Positions 5,760 through 9,657 of a stretch of DNA of 9,657 nt are shown here, one piece after another. A model generated the notes under the pieces. That model ran no database searches. It had not been told where the DNA came from and saw only the letters and a program-made list of their open reading frames with translations. The translations under genes were made by a program, and so were the position numbers. Source of the stretch: Atopobium sp. (GTDB taxonomy: Bacteria; Actinomycetota; Coriobacteriia; Coriobacteriales; Atopobiaceae); assembly GCA_015259105.1 (NCBI GenBank), contig JABZGZ010000050.1, forward strand, positions 1 through 9,657. The letters run 5' to 3'. Every line of letters starts with the position of its first letter. The stretch's first letter is position 1.

Positions 5760-6434
5760 ATGCATCACAAGAATATTCTTCTTGTATCTGCAACGACACG
5801 CTTACATGAACGTATGCGTGAACTTTCGCATGTCATTGATGTGTCTATTGCTCTTGCAAATGCAGCCTCATTTTCTCAGGCTGCGGCTTCTGGTCACACG
5901 TTTGACCTTATCATTCTTGATCAAAAAGAACTTTCCCAGGATGTTATCAGCACGGTTGAGAATTATTCTGCGCAAAATGGTGGAATTGCTCGCCTGTTTG
6001 TTGCTGACCTTGATAATCTTTCTAAGTTTGTTCTGCCTGTTCAGGGCAAGAGCGATTTTATTTTGTCTACAGCAACAATTCAGGAGTTTAGCCTGAGGTG
6101 CTCACTACTTTTGTGGCCAGGCACCGAGAGTACTTCTAGAGACTTGGTTATTGTTGACAATATAAAGATTAACCTGGCAACATATCAGGTTTACATCGAT
6201 GAATCTCCTGTTGATCTTACGTATATGGAGTATCTGCTGCTGTCATTCTTGGCAACCCATCCGTCTCGTGCATACTCGCGTGAGGCTCTTTTGCAGCGTG
6301 TTTGGGGCTTTGAGTACTGTGGTGGCACTAGAACAGTTGACGTTCACGTAAGACGTGTTCGCTCAAAGATTGGTCCTCAAGCAGCTGCTCATCTTGAGAC
6401 GGTTCGTGGCGTAGGCTATCTGTTTAGAGCATAA
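5760..6434 (+). CDS. GlnR-like orphan OmpR-family regulator with degenerate receiver
   Basis: The 224-residue protein has an N-terminal receiver-like domain (about 1-120) and a C-terminal winged helix (about 130-224). The receiver keeps an Asp at the phosphorylation position (D54 in LIILDQ), but the acidic pair after the first strand is S10-A11 and the conserved Lys of the KPF motif is S103. Normal aspartyl phosphorylation is therefore unlikely, and no histidine kinase is encoded nearby. The DNA-binding domain, from LTYMEY (153 on) through the VWGFEY and GGTRTVDVHVRR (188-199) segments to TVRGVGY, closely resembles actinobacterial GlnR from memory. GlnR is the orphan nitrogen regulator that also has a non-phosphorylated receiver. 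Its position after a transporter and near a glutamine synthetase homologue supports a nitrogen role. The start follows AGGGGGA (5749-5755). GlnR identity is a resemblance, not a search result; another OmpR-type orphan is possible. Confidence 0.85.
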   Translation: MHHKNILLVSATTRLHERMRELSHVIDVSIALANAASFSQAAASGHTFDLIILDQKELSQDVISTVENYSAQNGGIARLFVADLDNLSKFVLPVQGKSDFILSTATIQEFSLRCSLLLWPGTESTSRDLVIVDNIKINLATYQVYIDESPVDLTYMEYLLLSFLATHPSRAYSREALLQRVWGFEYCGGTRTVDVHVRRVRSKIGPQAAAHLETVRGVGYLFRA

Positions 6435-6435
6435 T

Positions 6436-6456
6436 CGCAGGTACAAACTGCGTTTA
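6436..6456 (+). terminator. Weak terminator-like hairpin after the regulator gene
   Basis: CGCAG (6436-6440) pairs with CTGCG (6448-6452) across a 7-base loop and is followed by TTTA. It sits one base past the stop codon. The stem and T run are both short, so efficient termination is doubtful. Confidence 0.3.
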
Positions 6457-6502
6457 ATGGGATCTGCAAACTTCTTTCTTACGAGCAGGACTCCCGCACG
6501 TC

Positions 6503-6519
6503 TTTCTCATAATGAGAAA
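6503..6519. promoter_or_regulatory. Palindrome TTTCTCATAATGAGAAA upstream of the protease gene
   Basis: Perfect 8-base arms flank a single A. It lies in the 196-base gap before the HtrA-type gene, just upstream of -10-like sequences TATAAC (6535-6540) and TAGAAT (6544-6549), neither with a good -35. It is a strong operator candidate. It does not match recalled CIRCE, HAIR or CtsR boxes, so the regulator is unknown. Confidence 0.45.
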
Positions 6520-6630
6520 CGAATTTTTGTCCGGTATAACGGGTAGAATACTCATATTGAAAAATTGATGTTTAGCGCAGAATTATGTGCGTTAGTTGTT
6601 TGCATCAAAGTGATGTTAAGGAGGATGTCT

Positions 6631-8049
6631 ATGGAGAACCAAGCACATGGCTTAACCACAGATTCCACTGTAAATAAGCGTTTTTCGCCAGTTAAGCAGA
6701 CTGGATTTATGTCTATGTTCAAAAGCTCAAGTGTAAAAAGAACAGCTTGTGCAATTGCTTTTGCCGTTGCTTGTGTTCCTACCATTGCTTTGGGAGAGGG
6801 AATTTCTAAGCTTCCTGCAGTATCTGGTCAGGCAACTATTTCTCAAGCAGCGACGTCTCGTCCTGCTGCAGAACCAACTGATACTAAGACGGCAGAAACT
6901 GTAGCTTCTAAGGTTTTGCCTTCGGTTGTGTCCGTTAAGGCTACCAGTGATTCATCGGGCTCAACCGGTTCTGGCGTTGTATTGAACACAAATGGAGACA
7001 TTCTTACCAATTACCACGTCATTGAGGGTATGGATACGTTCTCTATCTCCGTTAATGATAAAGAGTATGAGTGTACTGTTGTTGGTACAGATCCAACCTC
7101 TGACCTGGCCGTTCTTCATGCAGATCTTAAAGGGGATAGCCTTACTCCAATTGAGATTGGTAATTCCGATAACTTGGCTCCTGGTAGTTGGGTTATGAGT
7201 GTTGGTAGTCCATTTGGTCTTGATCACTCTGTTTCTGCAGGTATCGTTTCTGCTCTTTCTCGTGGAGATATGCTTGAGACAGAGGGTGGAGAAACCACTA
7301 TTTATGCAAACCTCATCCAGGTTGATGCAGCTATTAACCCAGGTAATTCTGGCGGCGCTCTGGTTGACTCTAATGGTCAGCTTGTGGGTATTTGTACGTT
7401 GTTCTCGTCAGATACCAAGTCATTTGCGGGTATTGGCTTTGCAATTCCTTCTAACTATGCCATTGATATTGCAAATCAGATTCTTTCTGGCCAGCAAGTT
7501 AAGCATGCCTATATTGGTCTTTCTATGCAGACCGTTACTCCTCGATTTGCAAAGCGCAATGATCTCTCGGTAGATTACGGTGCGTATGTAGCAGGCCTTC
7601 TTGATGATAGTCCTGCAGAGGGTGCTGGTATTAAAAAGGGTGATGTTATTGTCTCTATTGGTGGAGAGCGCGTAGTTTCTGCTGATGCAGCTATTATTGC
7701 CGTTCGCTCTCACAAGATTGGAGAGACCGTTCCTGTAGAAATCATGCGTGGAGAAGACCGCCTTACCATCAACGTCACGCTTGGTTCTGATGAGACGCTT
7801 TCTACTAAGAAAGAGAAAGAAAAGAACAGAAAGAACGAAACAAATAACGATACTGATGATAAGCAGGATCGTACTGAAGATGATGATTCCTATAGGTATT
7901 ATCGTCAGCAAAACTATTGGGAAGAATTCTGGGATTACTTCACTAATCCTTATGGAGATAAAGACGTTGATTCCGATAATCCATTTGTGAACTTTGTTGA
8001 GAGCGTTACTAACAGCATTGCTCAGGTAATCTACGGGATTTTTGGTTAA
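6631..8049 (+). CDS. Membrane-anchored HtrA/DegP-type serine protease with PDZ domain
   Basis: This 472-residue envelope protease should degrade or refold damaged exported proteins. Order: about 33 cytoplasmic residues, a hydrophobic anchor or signal segment (about 38-55), a low-complexity Thr/Ala linker, and a trypsin-like domain with the complete triad H129 (TNYHVIEG), D158 (TSDLAVL) and S240 (GNSGGAL). One PDZ domain (about 293-388) binds substrate C-termini. It then carries an unusual tail of about 80 residues: a highly charged Lys/Glu/Asp/Asn stretch (393-419), an aromatic cluster rich in Tyr and Trp (420-440), and a hydrophobic end. This tail is not part of the usual HtrA fold. ATG 6631 follows AAGGAGG (6618-6624); an upstream TTG at 6565 is rejected. 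A palindrome at 6503-6519 may control it. The gene symbol is left blank because several HtrA paralogues are common in actinobacteria. Confidence 0.92.
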   Translation: MENQAHGLTTDSTVNKRFSPVKQTGFMSMFKSSSVKRTACAIAFAVACVPTIALGEGISKLPAVSGQATISQAATSRPAAEPTDTKTAETVASKVLPSVVSVKATSDSSGSTGSGVVLNTNGDILTNYHVIEGMDTFSISVNDKEYECTVVGTDPTSDLAVLHADLKGDSLTPIEIGNSDNLAPGSWVMSVGSPFGLDHSVSAGIVSALSRGDMLETEGGETTIYANLIQVDAAINPGNSGGALVDSNGQLVGICTLFSSDTKSFAGIGFAIPSNYAIDIANQILSGQQVKHAYIGLSMQTVTPRFAKRNDLSVDYGAYVAGLLDDSPAEGAGIKKGDVIVSIGGERVVSADAAIIAVRSHKIGETVPVEIMRGEDRLTINVTLGSDETLSTKKEKEKNRKNETNNDTDDKQDRTEDDDSYRYYRQQNYWEEFWDYFTNPYGDKDVDSDNPFVNFVESVTNSIAQVIYGIFG

Positions 8050-8110
8050 CACTCAGATCGCGTTTGCTGTGTTTGCGTTTGTTTGTTCTGCTATGAGTTA
8101 GGGGAGTCTC

Positions 8111-9472
8111 GTGGATTTACTTGTGCTGTTAGTTTTGGCTGTAGTTGTCATTGTGCTTATCGTGAGCCTTGTCACACTTTCCTCTAAGCTTTCGCAAGTA
8201 AAGACGCTGCAAGAGCAAAGTCAAACATCATCTGCAGAGCTTATAAGAAGCTCCCAAGAGTTGGATCGTCGTGTTACGGATAACATGGCAAAAATGCAAG
8301 AGCTTATGGATACAAAGCTTGAGAAGGTAAGAGAGGTAGTTGATCAAAAGCTCACCTCAACACTGCAAAATCAGACGAAGCAGACTGATCAGCGTATTGC
8401 TCAGCTTGATGCTCGCTTTGATGCTTTTCAGCGTCGTGTGGATGACAACATGAAAGCAACTTCCCAGGCTTCAACTGAGCAGCTTGGTAAGGTTAGAGAG
8501 ACTGTTGACAAACAGCTCAGCGACATGCGTAAAGAGAATGAAGCAAAGCTTGAGCTTATGCGTCAGACCGTTGACGAGAAACTCCAGAAAACGCTTGATG
8601 AGCGTATGACTCAATCGTTTCAGCGCGTATCTACGCAACTTGAGCAAGTTCATCAAGGCTTGGGAGAAATGCGTGGCCTTGCAGAGGGCGTTGGAGACTT
8701 AAAGAAAGTTCTCTCTGGCGTTAAGACTCGCGGAATTGTTGGAGAAATTCAGCTTGGTGCAATTCTGAGAGACATTCTTTCTCCAGAGCAATATGAAGAG
8801 AATGTTGCCACTGTTTCTGGTTCTTCTGAGCGCGTCGAGTTTGCTGTTAAGTTGCCTGGAGAGTCGGGGGAGACCGTTTGGCTTCCTATTGATTCTAAGT
8901 TCCCTGGAGATACGTACGAGCACCTAGTGGATGCAATCAATGCAGGAAATGAAGAGGCGATTGCTGCCGCTAAAAAGGGTCTAGAGACTCGAATTAAGGC
9001 AGAGGCAAAAGATATCTCTACAAAGTATATTGCCCCACCAGAGACAACTAACTTTGCTATTTTGTTCCTTCCTTTTGAGGGACTTTATGCAGAGGTAGTC
9101 AGTCAGACGGGTTTGCTTGAGCAGCTACAGAGAGAATATCGCGTTAATGTGTGTGGACCTTCCACTATGGCAGCACTTCTTAACAGTCTTCAAATGGGAT
9201 TTCAATCTGTTGCTATTCAGAAGCATGCCGACGAAATTCAAAAGGTACTCTCTGCGGTTAAGACAGAGTTTGAGACGTATCAGGCGCAGCTTGAGAAGGC
9301 TCAGAAACAGATTAGAACTGCAGAAACCACCATTGATAAGATTCTTACTACTAGAACAAAAGCTATGAACCGCAAGCTCAGAGGTGTTACTGCATTAGAG
9401 AGCCTTGAAGATGCACAGAGTACTTTAGGTCTTGTTGAGGGAAGTGTAGAAGATCAAGAGGACGATGAATAG
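8111..9472 (+). CDS. rmuC: DNA recombination protein RmuC
   Basis: The 453-residue product has an N-terminal membrane helix (about 2-24), a long heptad-rich coiled coil (about 25-200, rich in Gln, Glu, Lys and Arg) and the RmuC core from about 204 (VKTRGIVGEIQLGAIL) to about 390. The core carries LPIDSKFPGD (258-267), whose Asp and Lys in IDSK fit the nuclease-like site proposed for this family. RmuC limits inversion and recombination at short repeats in E. coli; its biochemical action is not settled. A Glu/Asp-rich end (EDQEDDE) closes the protein. GTG 8111 is chosen because AGGGGAG (8100-8106) lies 4 bases upstream, giving a helix right at the N-terminus. The 61-base gap after the protease gene has no clear terminator, so both may share a transcript. 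Confidence 0.93.
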   Translation: MDLLVLLVLAVVVIVLIVSLVTLSSKLSQVKTLQEQSQTSSAELIRSSQELDRRVTDNMAKMQELMDTKLEKVREVVDQKLTSTLQNQTKQTDQRIAQLDARFDAFQRRVDDNMKATSQASTEQLGKVRETVDKQLSDMRKENEAKLELMRQTVDEKLQKTLDERMTQSFQRVSTQLEQVHQGLGEMRGLAEGVGDLKKVLSGVKTRGIVGEIQLGAILRDILSPEQYEENVATVSGSSERVEFAVKLPGESGETVWLPIDSKFPGDTYEHLVDAINAGNEEAIAAAKKGLETRIKAEAKDISTKYIAPPETTNFAILFLPFEGLYAEVVSQTGLLEQLQREYRVNVCGPSTMAALLNSLQMGFQSVAIQKHADEIQKVLSAVKTEFETYQAQLEKAQKQIRTAETTIDKILTTRTKAMNRKLRGVTALESLEDAQSTLGLVEGSVEDQEDDE

Positions 9473-9513
9473 CACGTATTTTTGAGTGCTGAGTTTCTCT
9501 TTCATAGGTAGAT

Positions 9514-9544
9514 AAAAAACGGCGGCTTCGGTCGCTGTTTTTTT
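9514..9544. terminator. Intrinsic terminator with UUCG tetraloop
   Basis: The stem CGGCGGC (9520-9526) pairs with GTCGCTG (9531-9537), with two G-U pairs, and is capped by the very stable C(TTCG)G loop. A-run 9514-9519 and T-run 9538-9544 extend it, so it can act in both directions. It closes the rmuC transcript 41 bases after the stop. Confidence 0.92.
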
Positions 9545-9545
9545 G

Positions 9546-9575
9546 TTGCATAAAAATACCGTATGGGGGTATACT
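9546..9575 (+). promoter_or_regulatory. Promoter of the right-edge gene
   Basis: TATACT (9570-9575) matches -10 at 5 of 6; TTGCAT (9546-9551) is a moderate -35 at 18 bases. The first CsoR-like operator covers the spacer and start of the -10, so a bound repressor would block polymerase. Confidence 0.6.
9556..9572 (+). promoter_or_regulatory. CsoR-like copper operator, copy 1
   Basis: ATACCGTATGGGGGTAT matches the recalled CsoR operator of the Bacillus copZA promoter (TACCCTACGGGGGTATGG) in layout and most bases. CsoR is a copper(I)-responsive repressor that leaves DNA when copper binds. It overlaps the -10, as expected for repression. Confidence 0.65.
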
Positions 9576-9589
9576 GTTTACAGAAACTA

Positions 9590-9606
9590 ATACCCCCTTA
9601 GGGTAT
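9590..9606 (-). promoter_or_regulatory. CsoR-like copper operator, copy 2, inverted
   Basis: Read on the - strand this is ATACCCTAAGGGGGTAT, identical to copy 1 at 15 of 17 positions and even closer to the Bacillus site. It lies 17 bases past copy 1, inside the untranslated leader and ending just before the ribosome site. The two copies face opposite ways, centred 34 bases apart. Confidence 0.65.
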
Positions 9607-9620
9607 GTAAAGGAGGACAG

Positions 9621-9657
9621 ATGGCTCAGAAAGACGGCCAATCACAAAAGACATGCT
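9621..9657 (+). CDS. Start of a probably copper-regulated gene (partial)
   Basis: Only 12 codons lie in the window (MAQKDGQSQKTC), cut off by the right edge. A strong ribosome site AAAGGAGG (9609-9616) stands 4 bases before ATG, so the start is firm. The paired CsoR-like operators upstream suggest a copper-homeostasis gene: CsoR itself, a CopZ-type chaperone or a CopA-type ATPase. The visible residues do not decide which. Confidence 0.7.
   Translation, partial: MAQKDGQSQKTC

Noticed and set aside
7420..8052. 210-residue open frame on the - strand over the protease gene
   Set aside because: It lies antisense to a gene with a full catalytic triad and PDZ domain, and its composition is the low-complexity kind produced by complementing charged codons.

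Overview
The window looks like a chromosomal segment of a moderately AT-rich actinobacterium. The best guess is class Coriobacteriia (Atopobium/Lancefieldella-like). This is inferred from the gene set, the GlnR-like regulator and overall protein style; no 16S or other marker is present. All convincing genes are on the + strand, nearly all have a strong AGGAGG-type ribosome binding site, and most gaps hold a clear stem-loop terminator.

Layout: 1-379 has no gene and holds nested inverted repeats, including a 46-bp sequence with both ends like an IS3-family element. At 380-586 lies a small FeoB-associated-type Cys-rich membrane protein. At 712-2025 lies a glutamine synthetase type I homologue with most metal ligands and the catalytic flap glutamate replaced, followed by a strong terminator. 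A 337-base gap with three palindromes leads into a polar amino-acid ABC transporter: lipoprotein binding protein (2363-3214), a hairpin, a permease carrying an extra N-terminal membrane segment and beta-rich outer domain (3315-4721), and the ATPase (4745-5605). Two stacked hairpins follow. Then come an orphan OmpR-family regulator with a degenerate receiver and a GlnR-like DNA-binding domain (5760-6434), a membrane-anchored HtrA/DegP-type protease with a charged and aromatic C-terminal tail (6631-8049), and RmuC (8111-9472). After a UUCG-loop terminator, the right edge carries two oppositely oriented CsoR-like copper operators around a promoter, then the first 12 codons of a gene that is probably copper-related.

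Working picture (inference): the glutamine synthetase homologue, the amino-acid transporter and the GlnR-like regulator form a nitrogen-themed neighbourhood. Because the synthetase homologue has lost four of six metal ligands, it is unlikely to make glutamine by the standard mechanism. It may be a ligand-binding or regulatory pseudoenzyme, as glutamine synthetase itself partly is in Bacillus through its contacts with GlnR/TnrA. That loss, the unusual permease and the paired copper operators are the points most worth checking.
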